From the NCBI GenBank assembly GCA_949288095.1, contig CASEIX010000038.1, positions 1 to 54,135 on the forward strand: DNA of 54,135 nt, written 5' to 3'. Source of the DNA: an uncultured Eubacteriales bacterium. GTDB taxonomy: Bacteria > Bacillota > Clostridia > TANB77 > CAG-508. Under the pieces are notes generated by a model. The model was not told the DNA's origin. It ran no database searches and saw only the letters and a list, made by a program, of their open reading frames with translations. Shown piece by piece: positions 22,819 through 31,323 of this stretch. Each line of letters opens with the position of its first letter. Within the stretch, counting starts at the first letter, position 1. Both the position numbers and the translations under genes were made by a program.

Positions 22819-23064
22819 ATGGATACAAGGGTTGCCATAATAGGAATAATATTAGAAAAAAAGGACGAAGTGGATAAACTAAACTCTATTTTACATGACT
22901 ATTCAAAATGGATTATAGGAAGAATGGGTATGCCATATCCTAAAAAATCTATCAATATTATTAATATTATCGTAGATGCACCACAAGATGAAATAAACAC
23001 TTTATCAGGAAAAATAGGCAAACTTTCTGGAATTACAAGTAAAGTGATTTATTCCAATGTATAG
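22819..23064 (+). CDS. TM1266-family iron-only hydrogenase system regulator
   Basis: 81 residues matching the TM1266 family from memory: RVAIIGIILEKKDEVDKL, SKWIIGRMGMPYPKK and IVDAPQDEINTLSGKIGKL are its hallmark segments. It is an ACT/NikR-C-like ferredoxin-fold domain without a DNA-binding part. Members occur beside [FeFe]-hydrogenase maturation or structural genes and are thought to regulate that system. AGGAGG precedes the ATG. The membrane protein gene follows 53 bases later. No hydrogenase gene is in the window. Confidence 0.85.
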   Translation: MDTRVAIIGIILEKKDEVDKLNSILHDYSKWIIGRMGMPYPKKSINIINIIVDAPQDEINTLSGKIGKLSGITSKVIYSNV

Positions 23065-23117
23065 TAAAGATATATTCTTATTTTAAAGCTCTATTTCTAT
23101 AAAAGGAGGAGTTTAAA

Positions 23118-23726
23118 ATGGAGAATGAAAGTGTTATTAATAAAAGAATAACCGATTTTTCAAAAGGTGCTGATATAGCACAAACAATCATTATATTTTT
23201 AATTGCCCTATTAGTTCCAACATTCTTAGGACAGCTTATTACAAGTCTATTTGGATCAACAAGTGTGATAGCAACTAACTCTCAATTAATTGTTGGAACA
23301 ATTGTCAATATGGCTTTAGTCACAACAGCTATTAATTTAAAAGGTTGGGCTAAAATTCTTGGAGTTGTAACAATGCCAAGTATTTCTACAATATTAAGTG
23401 GATATGTATTTGGAACAGCTTCTACATATATGGTATATATGATACCAGCAATATGGGTAGGAAATTTTGCATTAGTATATGCCTACAAATTTATCATGTT
23501 AGGAAAAAATAAACATTATTTCTTAGCTGGAGTAGTAGGTGTGGTTGTAAAAGTAGCTATTATATTTGCTTTCTTTGGAATTTTAAATGCTTTTGGTGTT
23601 TTCCCAGAGAAATTAGTTTCCAATTTACAAACAGCTATGAGTACAACACAATTAATTACAGCTACATTAGGCGTTGTTTTATCTTATATCATTTATAAAT
23701 TAGAAAAGAAATCAGTGAAAGAATAA
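23118..23726 (+). CDS. multi-pass membrane protein associated with hydrogenase regulator
   Basis: 202 residues with about six hydrophobic segments. Homologues are, from memory, sometimes labelled iron hydrogenase in databases only because of neighbourhood; no Fe-S or H-cluster Cys motif is present, so it is not a hydrogenase. The compact helical layout resembles small substrate-binding membrane subunits such as ECF S-components. AGGAGG precedes the ATG. It is co-transcribed with the TM1266-like gene and ends at a strong terminator. Transport of a cofactor or metal is a guess. Confidence 0.6.
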   Translation: MENESVINKRITDFSKGADIAQTIIIFLIALLVPTFLGQLITSLFGSTSVIATNSQLIVGTIVNMALVTTAINLKGWAKILGVVTMPSISTILSGYVFGTASTYMVYMIPAIWVGNFALVYAYKFIMLGKNKHYFLAGVVGVVVKVAIIFAFFGILNAFGVFPEKLVSNLQTAMSTTQLITATLGVVLSYIIYKLEKKSVKE

Positions 23727-23760
23727 ATAGAAATAATAAATGTGAACTTAAAAAATAGTG

Positions 23761-23810
23761 AAATGAACCTAAATGAATTAGACAAAAAGTTTAATTATAA
23801 GGGTTCATTT
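23761..23810 (+). terminator. terminator of the hydrogenase-linked pair
   Basis: AAATGAACC (23761-23769) pairs with GGGTTCATTT (23801-23810), with inner complementarity, followed by a T run. Confidence 0.8.
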
Positions 23811-23832
23811 TTTTATTGGATAGAATAAAAAA

Positions 23833-23866
23833 GAACTAGATTACTGTTATAGGAGAAATCTAGTTC
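23833..23866 (-). terminator. terminator of the FAD/Rieske gene
   Basis: GAACTAGATT / AATCTAGTTC stem; on the minus strand it is followed by TTTTTTATT. It lies about 180 bases past the stop codon. Confidence 0.65.
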
Positions 23867-24043
23867 ATAAACAAAAAATAATTAATAAATCGATATATAA
23901 ATATATGATTTATTACTGGTATTTTAGCAAATAAAAGAAAACAAGTCAATAAAAAAACACAAAAAACAACAAATTTCTATAAAATGTTACAAAAGAAATT
24001 GATAAAGAAATTTGTTAGAAAAAATTTATCTAAAAACATAAAT

Positions 24044-25540
24044 TTATTGATAAATTTCTAAATCTTTAAAGGCTGGCCCATATAGATTTTTACCCATGGC
24101 ATCATAGCGAGAACCATGGCAAGGACAATCCCAAGTTTTATCAATGTCATTCCAGGTAAGGAGACATCCCAGATGTGTACAAATGGGATTAATTGCATGA
24201 ATTTGATTTTCTTTATCTCTGTAAATTCCAACCTTTTTTCCATCTAGCTCAATAATATCTCCTGAATTTGGTTTAATTTTTTCTAAAGAAGCATCTGAAG
24301 ATTTTAATTTATTTAGCAATAAAGAATTTGTAGAATCAACAATCATATTTTTCACTTCGTCAAAATTTTTAAACAAACCAAATCTTGTAGAATCAAACAA
24401 ATAAGCATATGGATTTTTTCTTTCGCAAATTTCATCAACAATTAAATTAGCAGCAACATTAGAAAGTGTCATACCCCATTTTTTAAACCCTGTTCCTACA
24501 TATACATTTGGTAATAAATTTGAATATTTGCCGATATAGGGAAGTTTATCTAAAGAAATACAATCTTCACTACTCCACTCATATAAAACATCACAATCTG
24601 GGTAGTATTGTTTAGCAAAATTTTTCAAGGTATCATAAGGATTTTCAAGAGAATAATTATGACCAGTTTTACTATTACCACTTGCTAATAATAGAATATC
24701 TTTTCCATTAAATTTGGCTGTTCTAAAAGAGTAAATAGGAGAAGAAACATTAATATACATATCATTTAATGCTTCTTTTTTGGTATCTAAGGCAACAATA
24801 TAAGAAGTAGATTGATACAATTTAGAAAAATAAAAACCAGGAACATTCATAAAAGGATAACGTGTTGCCATAATAACATGTTTTGCTTTTATCATTTTGC
24901 CATTATCTGTATAAACTACATAATTTTTCTTATCTTTTTCGATATCAACAGCAATTGTATTTGTATAAATTTGTCCATTTTTTTCAATAATTGTATTGGA
25001 TAATCCTAAAACATATTTTAAAGGATTAAATTTAGCTTGATTTTTAAAACATAAAGCACTTTCAACTTCAAATGGTAAAGAAACATTTTTGGTTAACTCT
25101 GCATGATAATCTAAACTTTCTAACACCTTTTGCTCTTTTTTTAATAAATCAACTTCTTCTTTTTTTGTCGTATATACATAACTATCTTGTATTTCGAAAT
25201 CACAATCAATTTGTTCTTTATTGATAATACTTTCCATATTTTTAATAGCTTTTTCATTAACTTCTAAATAATCTTTAGCAAAATGCATATCATAAGAAAT
25301 GTTCAGATAAGAATAAAATAGACCATGTTGACTAGTAATTTTACCAGTTGTAAAACTAGTTGTACCTGCTAAATTATTTTTATCAATTAAAATAACTTTA
25401 AAACCTAAGTGACTTAGATAATACCCGCAAGTCATTCCAAAAATACCTGCTCCAATAATACAAATATCAGCTTCTAAGTTTTTATCTAATGATTCGAATT
25501 TTGAAGTTTCTTTTACAGAATCTATCCATAAAGAATTCAT
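24044..25540 (-). CDS. FAD-dependent oxidoreductase with C-terminal Rieske domain
   Basis: 498 residues. An N-terminal DAO-type FAD domain carries the dinucleotide motif DICIIGAGIFGMTCGYYLSHLG (about 25-46) and the TTSFTTGKITSQHG segment. A C-terminal Rieske [2Fe-2S] domain has CTHLGC and CPCHGSR (about 453-480) with all four ligands. The fusion matches the YhfW-type family of Bacillus. It should move electrons between a reduced substrate amine and the Rieske centre; the substrate is not known. It is a single gene, divergent from the M18 aminopeptidase. Confidence 0.88.
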   Translation of the reverse strand: MNSLWIDSVKETSKFESLDKNLEADICIIGAGIFGMTCGYYLSHLGFKVILIDKNNLAGTTSFTTGKITSQHGLFYSYLNISYDMHFAKDYLEVNEKAIKNMESIINKEQIDCDFEIQDSYVYTTKKEEVDLLKKEQKVLESLDYHAELTKNVSLPFEVESALCFKNQAKFNPLKYVLGLSNTIIEKNGQIYTNTIAVDIEKDKKNYVVYTDNGKMIKAKHVIMATRYPFMNVPGFYFSKLYQSTSYIVALDTKKEALNDMYINVSSPIYSFRTAKFNGKDILLLASGNSKTGHNYSLENPYDTLKNFAKQYYPDCDVLYEWSSEDCISLDKLPYIGKYSNLLPNVYVGTGFKKWGMTLSNVAANLIVDEICERKNPYAYLFDSTRFGLFKNFDEVKNMIVDSTNSLLLNKLKSSDASLEKIKPNSGDIIELDGKKVGIYRDKENQIHAINPICTHLGCLLTWNDIDKTWDCPCHGSRYDAMGKNLYGPAFKDLEIYQ

Positions 25541-25676
25541 AAAATTTCACCCTTTCGTAATAATCTTTACAAATAGTATAACCAGATTTTTGGAATAAAT
25601 TATAAAAATAGTGGAAAAATGAATAATATAATGATATACTGTGAAACAGAAAAAAGAATATATAGGAGGGATAAAG

Positions 25677-27071
25677 ATGAGTGAAGAACTAAGGGAAAAA
25701 CTTTTTGATAAAAAGGAAAATGGATGGATTTCACTAAATGAAGAAGAAAAACAAAATATTTTTGATTTTTCAAAAGGATATATGAATTTTTTAAATCAAG
25801 CTAAAACAGAAAGAGAATTTATAAAAATGGCAAGAAAACTTGCTGACCAAAATGGATTTAGAGATATCATGGAGTTTGATGCTTTAAAACCAGGAGATAA
25901 AATATATTTTGTGAATAGAAATAAAAGTATGTATTTAGCGATTATCGGAACAGAAAGTATTGAAGAAGGATTACATATTATTGGTTCTCATGTGGATTCA
26001 CCAAGATTAGATTTAAAACCAAATCCTTTATATGAAGATACAGAAATGGCATATTTTAATACCCATTATTATGGAGGAATTAAGAAATATCAATGGACAA
26101 CAATTCCACTTAGTATCCATGGAACAATTGTAAAAGCAAATGGAGAAACAATTGATATTTGCATTGGAGAAGATGAAAATGATCCGATCTTTACTATTAC
26201 AGATTTATTGCCACATCTAGCACAAGACCAAATGGAGAAAAAATTAAAAAATGGAATTGATGGGGAAGACTTAAATCTTTTAATCGGAAGTATTCCTTAT
26301 GGAGAAAAAGGAAAAGATCAAGTAAAATTAAATATTCTAAATATATTAAATCAAAAATATGGTATAACAGAAGCAGATTTAAAAAGCTCAGAAATCGAAT
26401 TGGTACCAGCATTTAAAGCTAGAAGTTTAGGATTTGACGAAAGTATGGTAGCAGCATATGGTCAAGATGATAAAGTATGTGCCTATACATCACTTGTAGC
26501 AATGATGGAATTAGAAAATGTAAAAAATACAGCTGTATGCATATTATCTGATAAAGAAGAAATTGGAAGTATGGGAAATACAGGTATGGAATCACATATG
26601 TTTGATTTCTTTATCTCAGAAATATTAAATAAATTAGGCGTTAACAGACCAAATCTTTTAGATAAAGTATTTTGTTTTTCAAAAATGCTATCTTCAGATG
26701 TAGATGCAGGTTTTGACCCAATTTATGCTTCTGTATCAGACACAACTAATGCAGGATTTTTAGGAAAAGGAATTAGTTTGAATAAATATACAGGTGCTAG
26801 AGGAAAATCAGGAGCTTCTGATGCGAATGCAGAATATGTAGCATGGGTAAGAAATGTATTAGAGAGAAATAGTATTCAATATCAAATTGCAGAACTTGGA
26901 AGAGTAGATATTGGTGGTGGAGGCACAATTGCCTATATCATTGCCAATAAAGGAGCAGATGTTATTGATTGTGGAGTTCCAGTATTATCAATGCATGCAC
27001 CTTATGAAGTAACTAGTAAGTATGATATTTATTCTGCATATAAGACATATAAGGCATTTTGGAATGTATAA
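25677..27071 (+). CDS. M18 family aminopeptidase
   Basis: 464 residues. Dinuclear-zinc aminopeptidase that removes N-terminal residues, usually acidic or neutral, in the cytoplasm. Motifs: IGSHVDSPRLDLKP (His ligand and Asp), DDKVCAYTSL (bridging Asp), SDKEEIGSMGNTG (Glu base and ligand), YASVSDTTNAG (Asp) and SMHAPYE (final His). I chose ATG 25677, preceded by AGGAGGG; the upstream in-frame ATG has no ribosome site. It is monocistronic and ends at a strong terminator. Confidence 0.92.
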   Translation: MSEELREKLFDKKENGWISLNEEEKQNIFDFSKGYMNFLNQAKTEREFIKMARKLADQNGFRDIMEFDALKPGDKIYFVNRNKSMYLAIIGTESIEEGLHIIGSHVDSPRLDLKPNPLYEDTEMAYFNTHYYGGIKKYQWTTIPLSIHGTIVKANGETIDICIGEDENDPIFTITDLLPHLAQDQMEKKLKNGIDGEDLNLLIGSIPYGEKGKDQVKLNILNILNQKYGITEADLKSSEIELVPAFKARSLGFDESMVAAYGQDDKVCAYTSLVAMMELENVKNTAVCILSDKEEIGSMGNTGMESHMFDFFISEILNKLGVNRPNLLDKVFCFSKMLSSDVDAGFDPIYASVSDTTNAGFLGKGISLNKYTGARGKSGASDANAEYVAWVRNVLERNSIQYQIAELGRVDIGGGGTIAYIIANKGADVIDCGVPVLSMHAPYEVTSKYDIYSAYKTYKAFWNV

Positions 27072-27080
27072 AAACAAATG

Positions 27081-27114
27081 ACAGCCAATAATCTTTCTAT
27101 AGATTATTGGCTGT
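27081..27114 (+). terminator. terminator of the M18 aminopeptidase gene
   Basis: 14-bp stem starting ACAGCCAATAATC with its complement ending at 27114, followed by TTGCATT. Confidence 0.8.
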
Positions 27115-27161
27115 TTGCATTAATATCAAAATACAAATTGTGTTATCGATTTTTAAATAAA

Positions 27162-27509
27162 TTAATCTTTATTAAAATTAAGTAATAAATCAATCATATT
27201 ATCAACAAAATTCAGTTTTTCTTCTGAAAGTTGATTTAGTTTTTCAGATATTTCAATTTGTTTCATAATGTCTTTATTTGTCATAAGTTCTTTAAAAATA
27301 GTATTAGGAGTAATACCTAAAATATTCATATAATTAATCAAAGTCTGGGTTTTAATTCCGCTATATCCGTTTTCAATTCTAGATATATATTTTAAAGAGA
27401 TTCCAAGTTTTTCTGCCATAACCTCTTGCGTATAGCCGTTTTTTACTCTAAAATCTTTTAATATTTTTCCGAATGTTTTATCAATATCACTTTTTGAGAT
27501 AGAATTCAT
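27162..27509 (-). CDS. XRE-family transcriptional regulator
   Basis: 115 residues. The Cro/C1-type helix-turn-helix spans about 12-68 (ILKDFRVKNGYTQEVMAEKLGISLKYISRIENGYSG). The C-terminal helix-rich part may be for dimerisation. A GGAGG site precedes the ATG. It is divergent from the 104-residue gene. A perfect inverted repeat TGTATAAC/GTTATACA (27671-27691) in the shared gap is a natural operator candidate. Confidence 0.82.
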   Translation of the reverse strand: MNSISKSDIDKTFGKILKDFRVKNGYTQEVMAEKLGISLKYISRIENGYSGIKTQTLINYMNILGITPNTIFKELMTNKDIMKQIEISEKLNQLSEEKLNFVDNMIDLLLNFNKD

Positions 27510-27627
27510 TTTATTCCTCCATAATTCAAAAGTATTATTATAAGTATAACAAGCTGAGAGCTAACATAAAACACAGTAATAATATAAGAAAAAAACAATA
27601 AAAATATTCTAAAAAATGTTAAAAAGC

Positions 27628-27656
27628 TTGAAAAATAAAATGACTAATGATAATAT
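27628..27656 (+). promoter_or_regulatory. promoter of the 27724-28038 gene
   Basis: TTGAAA (27628-27633), 17 bases, TAATAT (27651-27656). Confidence 0.6.
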
Positions 27657-27670
27657 TGATTTAAACACAA

Positions 27671-27691
27671 TGTATAACTAAAAGTTATACA
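27671..27691. promoter_or_regulatory. perfect 8-bp inverted repeat, candidate operator
   Basis: TGTATAAC, 5-base spacer TAAAA, GTTATACA. It sits about 10-15 bases past the predicted start of transcription of the 104-residue gene, where a repressor would block transcription. Confidence 0.55.
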
Positions 27692-27723
27692 AGAAAAATC
27701 AATAGATGGAGAAATAATTAGAA

Positions 27724-28038
27724 ATGATAAAAAACGAAGAATATATAGATTATTTAAAAAAAGTGATAGCTTGTATTAGTAGTGGAGACTATTATTCTAT
27801 AAAAGAATTGTCTATTTTAAAATTAGATATATTAAATGAGGAAACTAAAGAAATGAAAAAAAATTTACGTAAATACGCTAAGAAAAATATTTGCAAAAAG
27901 GAATTGAGAAATTTAGAAGAACAAGAAGTTTTATACATTACGAATTTGTATATAGACTATTTATTTAATGAAATGAAAGAATTCAAAGGTGTCAAAAAGA
28001 TTGCTTCTATAGAAGAATTTATCCAAGAAATGCAATAG
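27724..28038 (+). CDS. unknown 104-residue helical protein
   Basis: Not recognised. It is highly charged and predicted mostly helical (KEMKKNLRKYAKKN, ELRNLEEQEVLYITNLYIDYLF). No signal peptide, membrane segment or Cys motif. It is divergent from an XRE regulator and preceded by a candidate promoter and operator. The Shine-Dalgarno is weak (GGAG 12 bases upstream). It ends 71 bases before the -35 box of the next promoter. Confidence 0.5.
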   Translation: MIKNEEYIDYLKKVIACISSGDYYSIKELSILKLDILNEETKEMKKNLRKYAKKNICKKELRNLEEQEVLYITNLYIDYLFNEMKEFKGVKKIASIEEFIQEMQ

Positions 28039-28108
28039 TTTTAAGTTACATATAGTGATATATGTAATTTTAAAAATATAAAAATTATCGAAAAACAATA
28101 AAAAAATA

Positions 28109-28137
28109 TTGACAAATAATAAAAATGCGAATAAAAT
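28109..28137 (+). promoter_or_regulatory. promoter of the DUF4173-DUF2975-XRE operon
   Basis: Consensus TTGACA (28109-28114), 17 bases, TAAAAT (28132-28137). Because it overlaps the in-frame upstream extension of the DUF4173 gene, it supports the start at 28160. Confidence 0.8.
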
Positions 28138-28159
28138 AATAGCCATAGGAGGTAAGCTT

Positions 28160-29611
28160 ATGAGTTCGATTTTTATTTGTGGAATCATTTTTAGTATATT
28201 GCAATCTATATTATTTTGGGAAAAGGAACCAGGAATTTCTGTACTACTATTTGTGAGTTCTTTTATAATAGGGCTAATATATTTAATGTATAAACATAAA
28301 AAAGTAGAGAATAAAAAAGCGCTTATATTCGCAATTCCTATTATTTTATTGAGTGCTACTTATTTTATGTATCATAATACATTCTTTCAAACCATTAATG
28401 TAATTATGATTGTGTTTCTAACAATGATTATGTGTATATATGCCACTAGAATGCATGTCAAAATACAAGAATTCTTAATCAAAACAATTGAATTGTTAGC
28501 AGGAAGTTTTGAAAGTATTAGTGATGTGATAGACAGTTTGAAAAATAAATTTAAGAAAAAAGAAGATATCGAAAATGAGAAATCTGCTAAACTAAAACAA
28601 GGAGTAAAATCATTTGTATATGCAATTCCAGTGATTTTAATTGTTTTTATATTATTAATGTCGGCAGATAGTGTATTTGCCAATATATTTGAAGGGATAT
28701 TTGGCGAATTTCAAAATATCTTTATGGCAGAAAATTTTGTGATGTTTTGTTTAAGATTATGTATTATTATGATATTTTTCTTTATATTTTCAGGATTTTT
28801 CGTAAATCTTTTAAAAAAGGATACGATGTTTAATAGTGAAAGTGAAGAAAAGATAACGGAAATTCATGTAGAGAAAATGACGATAAATATGATATTAACC
28901 ATTTTAAATATATTTTATTTGATTTTTAGTATCATACAGTTTACAAGTTTATTTTCTAACATGAATACAAATAATTTGGATTATGCAACATATGCAAGAC
29001 AAGGCTTTTTCCAACTAATGATCATATCTTTTATTAATATTGTTATGATTATACTTGCAAAAGTAAATAAAGGAGATACAAGTAATTATACAAAAGCAAT
29101 GTCTATTTTAACATTGTTATTTACAGTTGTTATTCTATTATCTGCATTTTTCAGAATGAACTTATATGAAAAAGCATATGGATATACCTATTTAAGATTA
29201 TTTGTTTATTATATTTTAGCAACAGAATTTATTTTGGTTTTACCAATAGGGTTATGGATATTAGATAAAAAGATAGATATATTAAAATGGACAATAGGAA
29301 TTGTAACGCTTATGTATCTAATATTAAATTTTTCAAATATAGAATCCACAATTGCGAAACGAAATGTGGATAGATATTTTGAAAACCAGGAAGAAAATGA
29401 AATTGATTTAGAATATTTATTTCAACATACAGGAACAGATGCAATTGGACAAATCAAACGACTATTAAATGCAAAAGATGAAAATGTAGTGATAAGAGTA
29501 AAAGAATATTTACTTCGTGAAAAAGAAGAATTACAAAATACAGAAACGAGTTGGCAAGAAACCAATTTATCTGAAATAAAAGCAAAAGAGGAACTTGTGA
29601 ATATTAGGTAG
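28160..29611 (+). CDS. DUF4173-family polytopic membrane protein
   Basis: 483 residues with about ten to twelve hydrophobic segments and a central cytoplasmic charged loop (about 130-155). The C-terminal part with YTYLRLFVYYILATEFILVLP matches the DUF4173 family as I recall it. Function is unknown; such genes in Clostridia often sit with DUF2975 and small XRE regulators, as here. ATG 28160 has AGGAGGT 6 bases upstream. The C-terminal 70 residues are soluble and acidic. Operon: DUF4173, DUF2975, XRE. Confidence 0.72.
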   Translation: MSSIFICGIIFSILQSILFWEKEPGISVLLFVSSFIIGLIYLMYKHKKVENKKALIFAIPIILLSATYFMYHNTFFQTINVIMIVFLTMIMCIYATRMHVKIQEFLIKTIELLAGSFESISDVIDSLKNKFKKKEDIENEKSAKLKQGVKSFVYAIPVILIVFILLMSADSVFANIFEGIFGEFQNIFMAENFVMFCLRLCIIMIFFFIFSGFFVNLLKKDTMFNSESEEKITEIHVEKMTINMILTILNIFYLIFSIIQFTSLFSNMNTNNLDYATYARQGFFQLMIISFINIVMIILAKVNKGDTSNYTKAMSILTLLFTVVILLSAFFRMNLYEKAYGYTYLRLFVYYILATEFILVLPIGLWILDKKIDILKWTIGIVTLMYLILNFSNIESTIAKRNVDRYFENQEENEIDLEYLFQHTGTDAIGQIKRLLNAKDENVVIRVKEYLLREKEELQNTETSWQETNLSEIKAKEELVNIR

Positions 29612-29624
29612 GGGGAATTTTATT

Positions 29625-30119
29625 ATGAGAATTTTAGGAAAGAATAGTTTATCATCAGTTGTTATGCTATTTTTATGTGTATTATTAATACTTTGTATAA
29701 TTGCAATTGTAGCAGGAGGTATATTTGTATTAAGTAATTTTTCATTTTTTACAAAAGATTTATTAAGTATTACTTATATTTTAATTTATTTATCAGCTAT
29801 ACCAGCATCGGTTATGATTATTGCATTTTTACAAATATTTAATACCTTAAAACAAGGAAATCCATTTGAAAAGAAAAATGTAAAAAGATTAGGAATTAGT
29901 TACATAATTTCTATTATAATAGGGGGAATATATGCTATTAATGTGCTTTTAATTTATTTAGGTGTTGGAATGGTGCAAGAAAGATTTTTCATCATATATC
30001 CATTAGCAAATGTAGCCATATCTATCATATTCTTAATATTTGGAATTGGTCTTGTTGTTTTAAAAGAGATTTATAGAAAAGCAATTGAATATAAAGATGA
30101 AAATGATTTAACAATATAA
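29625..30119 (+). CDS. DUF2975 membrane protein
   Basis: 164 residues with four hydrophobic segments and the family motif GNPFEKKNVKRLG between helices 2 and 3. DUF2975 proteins are nearly always followed by a small XRE regulator, as seen here (13 bases downstream), and the pair is thought to be a membrane-linked regulatory unit. Ribosome site GGGGG precedes the ATG, 13 bases after the DUF4173 stop. Confidence 0.8.
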   Translation: MRILGKNSLSSVVMLFLCVLLILCIIAIVAGGIFVLSNFSFFTKDLLSITYILIYLSAIPASVMIIAFLQIFNTLKQGNPFEKKNVKRLGISYIISIIIGGIYAINVLLIYLGVGMVQERFFIIYPLANVAISIIFLIFGIGLVVLKEIYRKAIEYKDENDLTI

Positions 30120-30132
30120 AGGAGGGAAAGAT

Positions 30133-30339
30133 ATGTCAATTGTTGTAAATTTAGATGTTATGTTAGCAAAAAGAAAAATGAGTTCACAAGAATTAGCAGA
30201 AAAAATAGGTATTACACAAGCAAATCTTTCCATATTAAAAACAAATAAAGGAAAGGCTATTCGATTTTCAACATTAGAGGCCATCTGTAAAGTATTACAT
30301 TGTACACCTGGAGATATTTTGGAATATAGGGAAGATTAA
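30133..30339 (+). CDS. small XRE regulator (YozG-like)
   Basis: 68 residues, essentially one Cro/C1 helix-turn-helix: MLAKRKMSSQELAEKIGITQANLSILKTNKGKAIRFSTLEAICKVLHCTPGDIL. It belongs to the short class that partners DUF2975 membrane proteins. GGAGGG precedes the ATG. Probably regulates its own operon and perhaps is sequestered by the membrane partner (inferred). Confidence 0.85.
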   Translation: MSIVVNLDVMLAKRKMSSQELAEKIGITQANLSILKTNKGKAIRFSTLEAICKVLHCTPGDILEYRED

Positions 30340-30390
30340 GAAGAGATTGCTTATAAGTTCTTCAACCATCATTATTTTTTAGAAAGGAAA

Positions 30391-31038
30391 GTGAGTAAAC
30401 TGGAAATACAAAAACCAAAAGTATTCAAAATGGAAGAAATAGCAGATTTCGAAAAAGAAATGATAGAAAATTCTGAAAAATTTGAAATAAGAGAAAAACA
30501 ATTTAAAGATATAGAAGAGGAAAATATAAAAGCAGAAAAATATGAATTTAGAAATTGTATTTTTGAATCTTGCAAAATGATACACTCTAATTTTGAAAAT
30601 GCTTATTTTTCAGATGTTATATTTCAAAATTGTGATTTTTCAAATTCGAATTTTACTAGAGCAGGATTTAATAGAGTAGAATTTATTAATTGCAAGTTAA
30701 CTGGATGTGAATGGATAGAAGCAGATATATTTAATACATATGTCAAAGAATCCAATTTTGCTTATGTGAATTTTTCAGAGGCAAATTTTAGGGATGTAAA
30801 AATGGAAAATACGAATTTACAAAGTAGTAGTATGAATGAAGTGACATGGAAAAATATTGTATTTTCAGAATGTAATCTTACTAAATCTGAATTGGTTAGA
30901 ACAAAACTAAAAGGAATTGATTTTTCTACATGTGAATTTAATGGAATTACTGTCAACATATCAGATTTAAATGGTGCTATTGTGAATGAATTTCAAGCAT
31001 TGGAATTATCAAAACTATTAGGATTGAAAATTAAATAG
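30391..31038 (+). CDS. pentapeptide-repeat protein
   Basis: 215 residues. From about 50 to 200 there are runs of the A(D/N)LXX-type pentapeptide (for example SNFENAYFSDVIFQNCDFSNSNF) that fold as a right-handed square beta helix. Many Cys and Asn occur at the repeat positions. Some family members mimic DNA and protect gyrase; nothing here shows that activity. The likely start is GTG 30391, but AGAAAGG is only 3 bases away, an unusually short spacing; ATG 30430 is the fallback but has no ribosome site. It ends at a strong terminator. Confidence 0.82.
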   Translation: MSKLEIQKPKVFKMEEIADFEKEMIENSEKFEIREKQFKDIEEENIKAEKYEFRNCIFESCKMIHSNFENAYFSDVIFQNCDFSNSNFTRAGFNRVEFINCKLTGCEWIEADIFNTYVKESNFAYVNFSEANFRDVKMENTNLQSSSMNEVTWKNIVFSECNLTKSELVRTKLKGIDFSTCEFNGITVNISDLNGAIVNEFQALELSKLLGLKIK

Positions 31039-31054
31039 ATTAAAGACAATCAGT

Positions 31055-31092
31055 AAAAAGCGGTAAATTTTGGTAGTAATTTACTGCTTTTT
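31055..31092 (+). terminator. terminator of the pentapeptide gene
   Basis: 15-bp stem beginning AAAAAGCGGTAAATT (one G-T pair) ending in five T. A TATAAT (31096-31101) follows and may be the -10 of the antitoxin-Fic promoter. Confidence 0.8.
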
Positions 31093-31143
31093 GTGGTATA
31101 ATATATATGTGTGTTAAAAATAGAGATTATACGAGGAGGAATC

Positions 31144-31311
31144 ATGAATCGAGAAGAAAAATTTGAATTTGATATAGCCAATTTAAAACAAGATTTAGCC
31201 ATAGAAGATATGCATGTTACAGAAGAAGATGTGGCACTATTACGAAGATATTTTGATAATGAAATCACAATGCCTGAGATGATTGATATAATAAAGAAAA
31301 CAACCATGTAA
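31144..31311 (+). CDS. VbhA-like antitoxin of Fic
   Basis: 55 residues. It has the size and position of class I Fic antitoxins (VbhA/FicA), which insert an inhibitory helix with motif (S/T)-x3-E-(G/N) beside the Fic ATP site. The nearest match here is RRYFDN in the helix DVALLRRYFDNEITMPEM, so the Ser/Thr is absent and Glu is Asp; the motif is degenerate. GAGGAGG precedes ATG 31144. The Fic gene follows 12 bases later. Confidence 0.7.
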   Translation: MNREEKFEFDIANLKQDLAIEDMHVTEEDVALLRRYFDNEITMPEMIDIIKKTTM

Positions 31312-31323
31312 GGAGAATGTCTT

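Noticed and set aside
28109-28159. Upstream start of the DUF4173 gene
   Set aside because: The stretch holds a consensus promoter, and ATG 28160 has AGGAGGT.
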